Assembly (NCBI GenBank): GCA_021646415.1
Contig: SOEU01000002.1
Coordinates: 186,001 to 250,000 of the forward strand
Reading direction: 5' to 3'
Length of the DNA stretch: 64,000 nucleotides
Source of the DNA: Candidatus Brocadia sp.
Lineage (GTDB): Bacteria > Planctomycetota > Brocadiia > Brocadiales > Brocadiaceae
A program made the position numbers and the translations under genes. Shown one piece after another: positions 4,426 through 12,979 of this stretch (position 1 is the stretch's first letter; every line of letters begins with the position of its first letter). Under the pieces are notes generated by a model. The model had not been told where the DNA came from, did not search any database, and saw nothing but the letters and a program-made list of their open reading frames with translations.

Positions 4426-7251
4426 GTGAAAACTATAGATAAGCTCATCATCAATTCCCCTTACGAAGAACCAAAGCAGTATTGGGAATACATAAGAGAT
4501 ACACGGGAATTCGTCAAGCAGGACGGCAGAAGGCCCGCTGGGTATATTGTGGCTTCCGAAAGTTCCAGATCGTTTGATGACCCCGGAACTTTTATTGAAA
4601 TTAAGTTGGTCAATACAATTCGCCCGAGGGTGAAGAAGTGGAGAGAAGACGGCTATCCAGGAGTTACGGGGATTACAAAGAGGCTGCTGCAACACTGGCA
4701 AGACCCGGAAGAACGTAAAGACCGGAGGTTTTTCTTTTGTCAGTTAGAGGCCATTGAAACACTGATATGGCTTACTGAAGCGCCGGAAGCAGACCGCACG
4801 GGCATTGACATCCCAGGTGACGGTGGGGCATTTTCGCGATGGTGCAGCAAGATGGCTACGGGTTCTGGTAAAACGATTGTCATGAGTATGCTTATTGCGT
4901 GGCAAGTCCTGAATAAAGTAGCTAATAGTAAAGACCCACGTTTCTCTAAAAATATTTTGGTTGTTGCACCGGGTTTGACAGTTCGTAATCGTTTATCGGT
5001 ATTGAATCCCTTCGACAAGCAAAATTACTTTGAAGATTTTAATATCATTCCATCGGGTTTGATGGAAGCACTCCGGCAGGGAAAGGTAAAAATCATTAAC
5101 TGGCACACCCTTGCCTGGGAGAGTGAAGAAAGATTGGCAAAGAAGAAGACCGTTGACAAACGGGGCGCCAAAAGTGACGAGGCATATGTGCGGGATGTGC
5201 TGGAAGATATGGCAAATGCAACAAAGCTTGTCGTTATCAATGATGAAGCACACCATGCCTGGCGTATTCCGGCAGAAAGTAAAATTAAAGGCGTAAAGAA
5301 AGAAGATATTGAAGAAAGCACTGTTTGGGTAGGTGGACTGGACAGGATTCACAGGGCAAGGGGAATCATCCGGTGTTTTGACTTATCGGCAACACCATTT
5401 GCCCCATCAGGCAAAAAAGCAACTGAAGAGGCATTGTTTCCCTGGATTGTCAGCGATTTCGGTTTGAATGATGCGATTGAGTCAGGCCTGGTAAAAACGC
5501 CGAGGGTTGTAATCCGTGATGATGCCAATGTAGATGCGAATCTGCGTTCACGGCTCTATCACATTTACATGGATGCTACGGTAAAAGATGACATTAACCA
5601 AAAGGCAGAAGAAAACGTGCCTCTTCCTGACCTCATCAAAAATGCCTATCTGCTTTTAGGTAAAGACTGGAAGGCCGCTAAAGACGGTTGGGAAAAGGCT
5701 GGGCATAAAATTCCACCGGTGATGATAACCGTAGCAAACACCACGTACACATCAGCCCGCATCAAATATGCCTTTGATCACGATGCCTTTTTACTATCCG
5801 TTGCCGGGTTGGGAGATTTGTGCGATCAAGAGAAAACATTGCAGATTGACAGCAGGATTCTTGATAAAGCAGAAGCTGAAACAGAATCTATAGATGTCAT
5901 TCCGAGCGAAAGCGAGGAATCTCAGGATGAAGATTCTTCGGCTATGCTTCAGAATGACAAAAAGAAATCAACCAAAAAACAACAGGCTGAATTATTAAGA
6001 AAAACGGTTGATACCGTTGGCAAGATCGGAGAACCCGGTGAGCAAAAACAAAATGTGATTTCCGTAGGTATGCTCAGCGAAGGTTGGGATGCTAAAACAG
6101 TTACTCACATCATGGGCTTACGGGCATTTAGCAGCCAGCTATTGTGCGAACAGGTGGTAGGCCGTGGTTTGCGGAGAACTTCTTACGATGTAGGAAAGGA
6201 CGGTTTATTTGAGCCTGAGTATGTGAATATCTTCGGTGTGCCTTTCACATTCATACCTCATGAGGGAACCGACGGGCCTCCCCCACCGCCTCCACCCCCA
6301 AAAACCAGGATTGAACCTGTTAAAGAAAAAGCGGAACACAAAATTTCATTCCCTAACATCCTGAGGATTGACCATGTTTACAAACCGCAACTCTCTCTTA
6401 ACCTGGAAAAGGTCAAACCGCTTGAACTTGATCCATATGAATCAATCACAGAGGCAGAGTTGGCAGCAATTATCGTGGGGAAACCAAATCCTGCGGCGCT
6501 TACAGAGATTGATTTGAAAGAAATCGGTGAAAAATTCCGTATGCAGTCCATCATTTTCAGAATTGCATCCTCGATTTACAACTCAGAGAAGAAACCAGAC
6601 TGGAAAGGAAGCAAGGAAACGTTTTTGATTCAACTTATTGGAATTATTGGGCGATTCATTTATTCGGATAAAATCAGGATAAAAAATCCATTATTCAATG
6701 AGGATGAAGTAAGAAAGAGAATCCTGATTATGCTTAATATGAACAAGGTCATTCAACATATCTGGAATGAACTACGTGCAGAGAATACGACACAACTCAC
6801 ACCGGTTTTTGACAAGGAACATCCCATCCGTTCGACTGCTGATGTACGCACATGGTGGACAAGCAAACCGTGTGAGGATTTTGAGAAAACCCATATCAAC
6901 TTTACCGTTGTTGACAGTAAAATGGAATTTCTTGAGGCAAGAACCATCAACGATTGCGAGTTTGTAGAATCATTCGTAAAGAACGACCATTTAGGTTTCA
7001 CCATTCTTTACAACTACCAGGGAATTATCAGAAGATATTTTCCAGACTTTATTATCAAATTGAAGAATGGAGAACGTCTCATCCTTGAAACCAAAGGACA
7101 AGATAGCGAACAGAATAAAACCAAGAGGGCATTTTTAGATGAATGGTGCAGAGCAGTGAATCATCATGGTGGTTTTGGCAAATGGATTGGGGCAGTATCA
7201 TTTGACCCGAATGACCTTAATAAGATCATAAGCGATGCTGTAAGTAAATGA
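4426..7251 (+). CDS. Helicase-nuclease restriction subunit (type III Res-like, DEAD/DEAH family)
   Basis: The protein has 941 residues. Superfamily 2 helicase motifs are complete: MATGSGKT (GSGKT at 146-150), NDEAHHAW (DEAH at 273-276), LSATPF (SATPF at 321-325) and VVGRGLRRT (GRGLRR near 579-584). The C-terminal region has YFPDFIIKLKNG near 872 and LILETKGQD near 888, a PD-(D/E)xK nuclease signature. It should translocate on DNA and cut it as the restriction partner of an adenine methyltransferase; the tail of a candidate partner lies at 3-149. The start is GTG with a poor ribosome-binding site, but the relic at 710 begins at the same point with ATG, which supports it. Two oddities: residues about 490-511 come from a palindromic repeat inserted in frame, and a run of eight prolines follows near residue 620. 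Confidence 0.85.
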   Translation: MKTIDKLIINSPYEEPKQYWEYIRDTREFVKQDGRRPAGYIVASESSRSFDDPGTFIEIKLVNTIRPRVKKWREDGYPGVTGITKRLLQHWQDPEERKDRRFFFCQLEAIETLIWLTEAPEADRTGIDIPGDGGAFSRWCSKMATGSGKTIVMSMLIAWQVLNKVANSKDPRFSKNILVVAPGLTVRNRLSVLNPFDKQNYFEDFNIIPSGLMEALRQGKVKIINWHTLAWESEERLAKKKTVDKRGAKSDEAYVRDVLEDMANATKLVVINDEAHHAWRIPAESKIKGVKKEDIEESTVWVGGLDRIHRARGIIRCFDLSATPFAPSGKKATEEALFPWIVSDFGLNDAIESGLVKTPRVVIRDDANVDANLRSRLYHIYMDATVKDDINQKAEENVPLPDLIKNAYLLLGKDWKAAKDGWEKAGHKIPPVMITVANTTYTSARIKYAFDHDAFLLSVAGLGDLCDQEKTLQIDSRILDKAEAETESIDVIPSESEESQDEDSSAMLQNDKKKSTKKQQAELLRKTVDTVGKIGEPGEQKQNVISVGMLSEGWDAKTVTHIMGLRAFSSQLLCEQVVGRGLRRTSYDVGKDGLFEPEYVNIFGVPFTFIPHEGTDGPPPPPPPPKTRIEPVKEKAEHKISFPNILRIDHVYKPQLSLNLEKVKPLELDPYESITEAELAAIIVGKPNPAALTEIDLKEIGEKFRMQSIIFRIASSIYNSEKKPDWKGSKETFLIQLIGIIGRFIYSDKIRIKNPLFNEDEVRKRILIMLNMNKVIQHIWNELRAENTTQLTPVFDKEHPIRSTADVRTWWTSKPCEDFEKTHINFTVVDSKMEFLEARTINDCEFVESFVKNDHLGFTILYNYQGIIRRYFPDFIIKLKNGERLILETKGQDSEQNKTKRAFLDEWCRAVNHHGGFGKWIGAVSFDPNDLNKIISDAVSK
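5895..5959. repeat. Palindromic repeat inserted in frame in the restriction subunit
   Basis: This 65-bp imperfect inverted repeat runs from TGTCATTCCGAGCG to GCTTCAGAATGACA. Its arms pair over about 28 bp with some mismatches. It is translated as DVIPSESEESQDEDSSAMLQ plus NDK and keeps the helicase frame open. The same kind of palindrome (TGTCATTC...GAATGACA) is a widespread dispersed repeat in bacterial genomes, usually between genes. Confidence 0.8.
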
Positions 7252-7352
7252 AAAAAGGCGAAATGGACAAGGTATTAGCCCAGCATTAGGGCTTTACCAA
7301 GGAAGAATCGAACTTTATCATTAATTACACATTGAATATAGCGCGGATTTAG
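7248..7352 (+). pseudogene. Possible relic of a DNA methylase C-terminus
   Basis: A frame starting with ATG at 7248, overlapping the stop of the restriction subunit, reads MKKGEMDKVLAQH, a stop, then GFTKEESNFIINYTLNIARI and another stop. The second piece resembles the C-terminal GFT-x-EE-x-x-FIINYD pattern of Eco57I-like methylases. It is very short and interrupted, so this is a weak call. The rest of 7353-7464 shows nothing. Confidence 0.3.
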
Positions 7353-7464
7353 AATAAGGCGCTGAGGAATCAAATTTTTAAAATAATAGAAAAAAGTAGC
7401 TGGAGAGATAACTATAATAATTTGAAAATTAGAGGTATGAACCATGAATGCAATAAAAGGCATA

Positions 7465-8544
7465 TTAAATAATCATCATGCAATCACCATAACTAAAAAA
7501 ACGGTAGCCTTTATTTTTGGCTATTTCGTAAGCATTCATGATATTTTCCCTTCCCGCAAAGGCGCAAACCAGCATGAGCAGCGTGGTCTTGGGAAGGTGA
7601 AAATTCGTGAGCAGGACATCGACATATTTAAAATTGTAAGGAGGATAGATAAATAAATTTGCCCAACCAGAAAATCGTGGTGTTTTATCAGTCTTGGCGA
7701 TTGTCTCAAGAACACGGCAGGAAGTGCTTCCTACAGCGACTACACGCCCGTTTTGTTCCCTGGTCTTTTGTATTCTTTGAATGATTTCATGGGGGCATTC
7801 ATAATATTCTTTATGCATGCGGTGGTCCCGGATATCGTCTGTTTTGACAGGTAAAAATGTACCTGTTCCCACATGTAAGGTAACAAATTCTATTTCTATT
7901 CCGTTTTGCTTTATCTTCTCAAGGATGTTTTGACTAAAGTGCAAACCAGCCGTAGGGGCGGCAATCGCCCCTTCTTTTTGAGCAAACACAGTCTGATATC
8001 GTTCTCTATCTGAATCTGACGGGGATGAATCTTCGTGCTTATTGCGTTTTATATAGGGTGGTAATGGCATTTTCCCGATTCGACCCAGGAGCTCTTTTAT
8101 GGCATATTTTCTGTCAAATTCAATAAGCCACGAACCATCTTCTGCTTTATCGAGCAGCTTTGCAAGGATTATGTTATTCCCAATATAAATCTCTTCGCCT
8201 ATTTTTAATTTAGCATTTGATTTAATTAGTGCCTTCCATTGGTTTTTTCCTATCTCCTCAGTAAGTAATAATTCAAGAAAAGCACCACTGATTTTTTTCC
8301 CTGTTATAAGTGCAGGTATTACCTTTGTATTGTTCAGGACTAATAAATCTCCAGGGTAAAGATATTCGGTAATTTCGCGAAATTTACGATGCTCAACCTT
8401 GCCGGTATTTTTATGCAATATCAGCAGTCTCGCATCTTCACGGTTTCCCGATGGTTGCTGCGCGATTAATTCCCAAGGAAGATGGTAATTGTAGTCAGAT
8501 ATTTTGGTAGAAAATTTAACTGGTTTAGATACGGTAACATTCAT
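7465..8544 (-). CDS. queA: tRNA preQ1(34) S-adenosylmethionine ribosyltransferase-isomerase QueA
   Basis: The protein has 359 residues. It transfers and rearranges the ribose of S-adenosylmethionine onto preQ1 at the wobble position of tRNA, giving epoxyqueuosine, the penultimate step in queuosine synthesis. Family blocks seen are DYNYHLPWELIAQQP, LLVLNNTKVIPA, RYQTVFAQKEGAIAAPTAG and FVTLHVGTGTF, with LLTNFHLPKTTLLMLV near the C-terminus. About six extra residues (SSPSDS) sit just before RYQTVF compared with the family pattern I know. It is divergently placed from mraZ, with a shared intergenic region of about 290 bp, and stands alone on this strand. Confidence 0.97.
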   Translation of the reverse strand: MNVTVSKPVKFSTKISDYNYHLPWELIAQQPSGNREDARLLILHKNTGKVEHRKFREITEYLYPGDLLVLNNTKVIPALITGKKISGAFLELLLTEEIGKNQWKALIKSNAKLKIGEEIYIGNNIILAKLLDKAEDGSWLIEFDRKYAIKELLGRIGKMPLPPYIKRNKHEDSSPSDSDRERYQTVFAQKEGAIAAPTAGLHFSQNILEKIKQNGIEIEFVTLHVGTGTFLPVKTDDIRDHRMHKEYYECPHEIIQRIQKTREQNGRVVAVGSTSCRVLETIAKTDKTPRFSGWANLFIYPPYNFKYVDVLLTNFHLPKTTLLMLVCAFAGRENIMNAYEIAKNKGYRFFSYGDCMMII

Positions 8545-8621
8545 TCGCTTGTCTGAAAGATCATAACATGTTTTGGAAATATAATCAAGTTGTATAAATG
8601 TTATAAATTGAAAAATAGTAT

Positions 8622-8645
8622 TCTAAAATATTTACATATTTTAGA
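8622..8645. repeat. Perfect AT-rich inverted repeat between queA and mraZ
   Basis: TCTAAAATAT and ATATTTTAGA form a perfect 10-bp stem around TTAC. It lies about 80 bp upstream of the queA start and 190 bp upstream of mraZ. It could be an operator for either gene. It lacks a GC stem, so it is a poor terminator. Confidence 0.5.
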
Positions 8646-8764
8646 GAAAAGTCTTCCGGGGATCACAGCACCATATATGGTATTCTTTCGTTGAAATGTT
8701 ACAATAATTTGGATACTAAGGATATACCGTTAACTGTGATTAAAAAGGGCAATAAAAATATTTC

Positions 8765-8792
8765 TTGACAATTTAATAAAAAAGTTTATTGT
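8765..8792 (+). promoter_or_regulatory. Candidate sigma-70-like promoter of the dcw cluster
   Basis: TTGACA at 8765-8770 is a perfect -35 box. TATTGT at 8787-8792 is a fair -10 box, with a 16-bp spacer. Transcription would start near 8799, directly in front of the MraZ-like boxes. Confidence 0.55.
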
Positions 8793-8802
8793 CATAGCCG
8801 AT

Positions 8803-8827
8803 AGTGGTATCGAGTGGTGAAAAGTGG
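8803..8827 (+). promoter_or_regulatory. Candidate MraZ operator (three AGTGG boxes, 10-bp period)
   Basis: AGTGG occurs at 8803, 8813 and 8823, exactly 10 bp apart, just ahead of mraZ. MraZ is known to bind TGGGN-type direct repeats with 10-bp spacing upstream of its own gene. The third box (AGTGGGGA) is closest to that consensus and is also where the ribosome would bind, so autorepression could act at more than one level. Confidence 0.6.
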
Positions 8828-8836
8828 GGAATCAAA

Positions 8837-9325
8837 ATGTTCACCGGTGAGTACCATCATACGATTGATGACAAGAATAGACTGGCCATACCAGCCTCTC
8901 TTCGTGATAGCATTGATATGGAGAAGGAAGGTAAGGGGTTTTTCATAACTCGAGGACTCGATACATGTCTGTTCATGTACACACCCAAGGTATGGCAGAG
9001 TGTCGTCTTTAGGATTGAACAACTCTCTTTTACGAATAAAAAGGCGCGGCAGTTCCAGCGCCTTTTCTTTTCCAAAGCACAGAAAATTCCCGATTGTGAC
9101 CAGCAAGGACGTATACTGATCCCGCAGTATTTAAAAGAAATTGCCAAGATCCAAAAGAATGTGGTGATTGTAGGAGTAAGTAGCCGGATTGAGATCTGGG
9201 ATGAAAAAGCCTGGAAAGACTTTGAGTCTGAACATAACAAGGGATTCGAAGAGATCGCAGAAGATTTGTTCCAATTGGGTTTCCCTTCCACTGAGGTAGG
9301 GCAAATACAGCCTCCGCCGTTATAA
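8837..9325 (+). CDS. mraZ: Transcriptional regulator MraZ
   Basis: The protein has 162 residues from MFTGEYHHTIDDKNRLAIP. This is the first of two AbrB-like MraZ repeats; the second is around DQQGRILIPQYL. The frame is open further upstream to 8804, but that part covers the operator boxes, and the family always starts at M-F-x-G-x-Y/H. GTGGGGA before the ATG serves as the ribosome-binding site. MraZ heads the division/cell-wall cluster in most bacteria and represses it in E. coli. The C-terminal tail after about residue 140 is longer than usual and ends in PPPL. Confidence 0.95.
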   Translation: MFTGEYHHTIDDKNRLAIPASLRDSIDMEKEGKGFFITRGLDTCLFMYTPKVWQSVVFRIEQLSFTNKKARQFQRLFFSKAQKIPDCDQQGRILIPQYLKEIAKIQKNVVIVGVSSRIEIWDEKAWKDFESEHNKGFEEIAEDLFQLGFPSTEVGQIQPPPL

Positions 9326-9337
9326 AAGTTAGGTGAA

Positions 9338-10237
9338 ATGGATAATACGATAAATAACCTTCTTCACGAACCTGTGATGGTTGAAGAAGTGTTAGATTAC
9401 CTGTGTCCGCAACCGGGACAAATCATTCTAGATGGTACTGTGGGAAACGGAGGGCACGCAAGCAGAATTATGAACAAAATAAGCCCGGATGGCTTGTTAA
9501 TTGGCATTGATAAGGACATGGAAATTTTGCAGATAGCAAAACAATATTTATCGAAAAGAGAATGTTCTTTTAAACTCTACCATGCGGATTATTCCGATGT
9601 TGACGAAGTGTTGCGGCAGGCAGGTGTTGATATGGTTCATGGTGTGTTACTTGATTTGGGAGCATCTTCTTTGCAGTTTGATCAGGCGGATCGGGGTTTC
9701 AGTTTCTCAAAAGAGGGTCCGCTGGATATGAGAATGGACCGATCTCGGGCGGGTACTGCTCAAGATTTAATCCAGAGACTTTCTGAAAAGGGATTGGAAG
9801 AATTATTGAAAAGATATGGGGAAGAGAGGTGGTCAAGAAGGATTGCACGGGCTATACGAAAAGAAGTAGAGGCGGTAGGCATTACTTCGACGAGACAACT
9901 GGCTTCTGTAATTGAACGGGTTGTCCCGAGAGGGAAAAGCAAAATTCATCCTGCAACAAGGGTATTCCAGGCGCTGAGGATAGCTGTAAATAAGGAGATG
10001 GAAGGTTTAGAGGTTTTTTTGGATAAGATTCATCACTACATGATAGTGGGTGCTCGTATTGTGATTATAAGTTTTCATTCTCTTGAGGACCGGATCGTAA
10101 AGAATAAATTTGTAGAAAGGGCGAACCAGAAGATATTCAAGATACTCACGAAAAAGCCTGTAACTCCCACTGTGGTTGAGATAGAAAGAAATGTTCGGTG
10201 CAGGAGCGCAAAACTAAGATCAGCAGAAAGGATTTAA
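9338..10237 (+). CDS. rsmH: 16S rRNA (cytosine1402-N4)-methyltransferase RsmH
   Basis: The protein has 299 residues. It N4-methylates C1402 of 16S rRNA in the ribosomal P site. Visible motifs are the HEPVMVEEVLDYL start, the SAM-binding DGTVGNGGHA, LLDLGASSLQFD, GFSFSKEGPLDMRMD and the C-terminal SFHSLEDRIVK. It starts 12 bp after mraZ with AGGTGA as ribosome-binding site and ends one base before ftsL, so it is translated as part of the cluster. Confidence 0.97.
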   Translation: MDNTINNLLHEPVMVEEVLDYLCPQPGQIILDGTVGNGGHASRIMNKISPDGLLIGIDKDMEILQIAKQYLSKRECSFKLYHADYSDVDEVLRQAGVDMVHGVLLDLGASSLQFDQADRGFSFSKEGPLDMRMDRSRAGTAQDLIQRLSEKGLEELLKRYGEERWSRRIARAIRKEVEAVGITSTRQLASVIERVVPRGKSKIHPATRVFQALRIAVNKEMEGLEVFLDKIHHYMIVGARIVIISFHSLEDRIVKNKFVERANQKIFKILTKKPVTPTVVEIERNVRCRSAKLRSAERI

Positions 10238-10238
10238 T

Positions 10239-10601
10239 ATGGGTGTGTCGAGGATATTGGTAATGTTTGTCATTGCAATTGCAATGGCCGTGTTTGTGGT
10301 GTGGGAGAGAAATAAGATTATAGAGATAGGGTACCAGGTGGCTAAACTGCAAAGGAATTGTGATGAGTTATCGGAAACGAATAGAAAACTGAACTATTAT
10401 GTCGGTCGGTTAAAAAAGCCTGAAAATATTGTCTCTAAGGTGCAGTCATTAAAGCTACCTCTTATTCTTCAAGAGGATTTATCAGGAACAATGGTGGCTG
10501 GTCAAATAAAACTGAAAGAGAAGACGATGAAGGGGAACCAGAATAAGGATTTATATACCCAAAAGAGACCGTTATTAAATTGTTGCTCGCTGCATTATTA
10601 A
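10239..10601 (+). CDS. ftsL: FtsL-like division protein
   Basis: The protein has 120 residues and the right shape and position for FtsL. There is a short N-terminus, one membrane segment (about residues 5-22, ILVMFVIAIAMAVFVVW), then a coiled-coil stretch rich in L, R and N up to about 70. FtsL normally joins FtsB and FtsQ to activate septal wall synthesis by FtsW-FtsI. Sequence identity in this family is always low, so position between rsmH and ftsI carries the call. The last residues (RPLLNCCSLHY) look atypical and lead into an unusual 248-bp gap before ftsI. Confidence 0.75.
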   Translation: MGVSRILVMFVIAIAMAVFVVWERNKIIEIGYQVAKLQRNCDELSETNRKLNYYVGRLKKPENIVSKVQSLKLPLILQEDLSGTMVAGQIKLKEKTMKGNQNKDLYTQKRPLLNCCSLHY

Positions 10602-10687
10602 ATTTCTCCGTATCCAGGCAGCTAAAAGCCATCTCCTGCTGATGACAGTTATCTAAGGAGTCTGCCCCCTAACTGCAATATGAAAGG

Positions 10688-10720
10688 TTGCTTTTCATGC
10701 ATTGTAAAGCAATTGTTTTT
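10688..10720 (+). terminator. Terminator-like hairpin inside the dcw cluster
   Basis: TTGCTTT at 10688-10694 pairs perfectly with AAAGCAA at 10706-10712 and is followed by TTGTTTTTT. The stem is short and AT-rich, so it may be a weak terminator or attenuator between ftsL and ftsI. Confidence 0.35.
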
Positions 10721-10744
10721 TCCGGTTCTGTTAAGCCCTCCTCC

Positions 10745-10788
10745 CGGATGCTTTCGGGGCAAAGATGTTTTTGTCTCGAAAGCGTCCG
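10745..10788. repeat. Long hairpin between ftsL and ftsI
   Basis: The 15-base arms CGGATGCTTTCGGGG (10745-10759) and TCTCGAAAGCGTCCG (10774-10788) pair at about 12 positions plus wobbles, around a 14-base loop. No T-run follows, so it is not a simple terminator. It may be an RNA element or a dispersed repeat. Confidence 0.5.
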
Positions 10789-10849
10789 TAAAAATTTGTT
10801 TGTTAAATGATTATAGGGGTTTCATAAATACCTTTATGGAATTGTCAAC

Positions 10850-12568
10850 GTGATGCCTTTAAAAAAACACAAATTTTGGGCGAATATAACAGGCATTTTT
10901 CTCATTGGAATTTTTATCGCGCTAGCTGTTCATCTAGGGCGTATTCAGCTCGTTGAACATGACAAATACCTTAAACTTGCGAAAGTGCAACAATGCAAAA
11001 AAATTGAATTGCCTGCGAGAAGAGGTGCCATCTTAGACAGGAATGGAAGCAAGCTCGCCGAATCTTTGCAAGTTGGTTCTGTTTATGCCGACCCCGCTGA
11101 AATTGAAGATGCCTCTTCGGTAGCATATCATTTGAGCAAGGTACTGAAACTTAACTCATCAAAAATAGTCAAACTGCTGAGTAAAGATAAACGGTTTGTT
11201 TGGATTAAACGGAAGGTTAGTGATGAAGAACTTGGTGCGGTTGCAAAATTGTCTTTAAAAGGGGTTTACATAAAACATGAGTATCACCGTTTTTATCCCA
11301 ATGAACAGCTAGGCAGTCATATTCTTGGATTTACCAACATTGACGAGAGGGGACTCGAGGGGATCGAACGGTCGTTTGATAATATACTGTCCGGGAAATC
11401 AGGATATAAATTGATTGCTCAGGATGCATTGCAACGCCAGATTATAACGCCGGATGCAGAAGTACAATTGCCACGTCATGGGAATAATGTTGTATTGACG
11501 ATTGATGCTAATATTCAGCATATTACTGAGGAAGAATTGGAAATTGCCCGGAAAAAATGGAAACCCTTCTCCGCAACGGCGATTGTTATGGATCCAATGA
11601 CAGGTGAAGTATTGGCCATGGCCAACTATCCTACGTTTGATCCGAATCATTTCAAAAAATATTCTCCAAATGCCAGAAGAAACCTAGCTATTACCGATTA
11701 TTATGAGCCTGGTTCGTTAATGAAACCCCTTGTGATTTCAGGTGCGTTTGAGCATGGTCTGGCAAGACCAGATGATGTGTTTTTTTGCGAAAATGGTTGT
11801 GGTAAAATAGAAGGGAGAATACTGCATGATACCCATAAATATGGGAATCTTACTGCTTCTGAAATTGTTGCTCATTCGAGTAATATAGGAATGGCCAAGA
11901 TTGGTATACTTATGGGGAATGAAAAGATGCACCAATATCTTCGGCAATTCAATTTTGGAGAAAGAACAGGAATAGAATTGCCGGGGGAGATAGGTGGTAT
12001 CTTTCGTCCTTTGAAACAGTGGTCAAGAAAATACTCCCTGATATCTGTTTCCATAGGTCACGAGATAGCAGTTACCCCCCTCCAGTTTATTACGGCTTTT
12101 TGTAGCATTCCAAATGGTGGACTGTTGCTCAGACCAAAAATTGTAAAATCAATAATAAAAAATGGAAATCAAACAGGAGAAGAACTTCAGTCTCTGCAAC
12201 TAGTCAGGCGTGTAATGAGTGCAAACGTTGCGCGAAATATAATGAATCCCATACTGATGAAGGTTATTACAGAAGGCACAGGGAGAAATGCAAACCTGTT
12301 GGAATACGATGTTGCTGGAAAAACGGGTACGTCACAGAAGATTCATGGTGAAGGGGGACGATACTCCCATGAAAAATATGTGGGCTCTTTTATTGCCTAT
12401 GCTCCAGCAGAGCGCCCCCGTCTCTGTGTGTTAGTTATGATTAATGAACCACAGAATGGTGAATATTATGGCGGCACTGTAGCAGCCCCCGTTGTAGGAG
12501 AAATCATGAGACGATCCCTAGTTTATCTTGGTGTGGAACCCTCGGGATTTAAAATGGCAATGCAATAG
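10850..12568 (+). CDS. ftsI: Peptidoglycan D,D-transpeptidase FtsI (class B PBP)
   Basis: The protein has 572 residues. One N-terminal membrane anchor (about residues 10-30) is followed by the class B dimerisation domain (RRGAILDRNG near 57-66) and the transpeptidase domain. Catalytic motifs are complete: SLMK (S289-K292), SSN (343-345) and KTGT (491-494). It cross-links septal peptidoglycan and should work with FtsW, encoded further down. The usual phenylalanine of STFK is replaced, giving SLMK. The frame opens with GTG at 10850 and has an ATG one codon later; neither has a clear ribosome-binding site. It follows a structured 248-bp gap that may hold its own promoter or a regulatory RNA element. 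Confidence 0.95.
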   Translation: MMPLKKHKFWANITGIFLIGIFIALAVHLGRIQLVEHDKYLKLAKVQQCKKIELPARRGAILDRNGSKLAESLQVGSVYADPAEIEDASSVAYHLSKVLKLNSSKIVKLLSKDKRFVWIKRKVSDEELGAVAKLSLKGVYIKHEYHRFYPNEQLGSHILGFTNIDERGLEGIERSFDNILSGKSGYKLIAQDALQRQIITPDAEVQLPRHGNNVVLTIDANIQHITEEELEIARKKWKPFSATAIVMDPMTGEVLAMANYPTFDPNHFKKYSPNARRNLAITDYYEPGSLMKPLVISGAFEHGLARPDDVFFCENGCGKIEGRILHDTHKYGNLTASEIVAHSSNIGMAKIGILMGNEKMHQYLRQFNFGERTGIELPGEIGGIFRPLKQWSRKYSLISVSIGHEIAVTPLQFITAFCSIPNGGLLLRPKIVKSIIKNGNQTGEELQSLQLVRRVMSANVARNIMNPILMKVITEGTGRNANLLEYDVAGKTGTSQKIHGEGGRYSHEKYVGSFIAYAPAERPRLCVLVMINEPQNGEYYGGTVAAPVVGEIMRRSLVYLGVEPSGFKMAMQ

Positions 12569-12694
12569 TTGTATCTTATGGATATTCTACGGAAAGGAGG
12601 TTAATAGTACCTCGATGGCTTGAAAAAACATGAGATTGTGTGATAAAGTATTTTCATGTCCTGCTATGTTATGGGCAGAGTTGAGGAGGGAAAG

Positions 12695-12940
12695 ATGACA
12701 CAAAAAGAAATTGAAAAACAGAATTTCATCTTGTGGTACAGTTTGTATGCTACTGAAAAAGAGCTTGAAATGGCCCGAACTCATAATCGGGAAATCCTGG
12801 ATAGGCTTTTAAAGGAATATGCTGAGGAAGTAGATAAGGTTAACAGAACGAGGCATTTATACGAACGGATTGTCCAAGCAAAAGGGAAGAAAACGCAGGG
12901 CTTTGATGCGACACTGAAAATAAACTGTTTTTCACGTTAG
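12695..12940 (+). CDS. Small charged helical protein in the dcw cluster
   Basis: The protein has 81 residues from MTQKEIEKQNFILWYSLYATEKELEM. GAGGAGG directly upstream fixes the start at 12695 rather than at an in-frame ATG at 12656. It is rich in K and E and predicted to be helical, probably coiled coil, with no membrane segment or signal peptide. I do not recognise a family. It sits in the gap between ftsI and murE where no gene is expected, co-oriented and with good translation signals, so it is probably expressed with the wall genes. Confidence 0.65.
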   Translation: MTQKEIEKQNFILWYSLYATEKELEMARTHNREILDRLLKEYAEEVDKVNRTRHLYERIVQAKGKKTQGFDATLKINCFSR

Positions 12941-12979
12941 AAAAGCAAGGGGATTTTACAGAAAGCAAAGAAACGGTCT

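Noticed and set aside
710-4480. Near-copies at 710 and 4426 as a target-site duplication of one large insertion
   Set aside because: They differ at roughly one base in five over 54 bp, too many for a recent duplication; two different restriction subunits explain them better.
6282-6303. Proline repeat in the restriction subunit
   Set aside because: A simple run of proline codons typical of flexible linkers; no sign of a mobile element.
12591-12600. Strong ribosome-binding site GGAAAGGAGG between ftsI and the small protein
   Set aside because: No start codon with a meaningful reading frame follows at a suitable distance; may be a relic of a lost gene.
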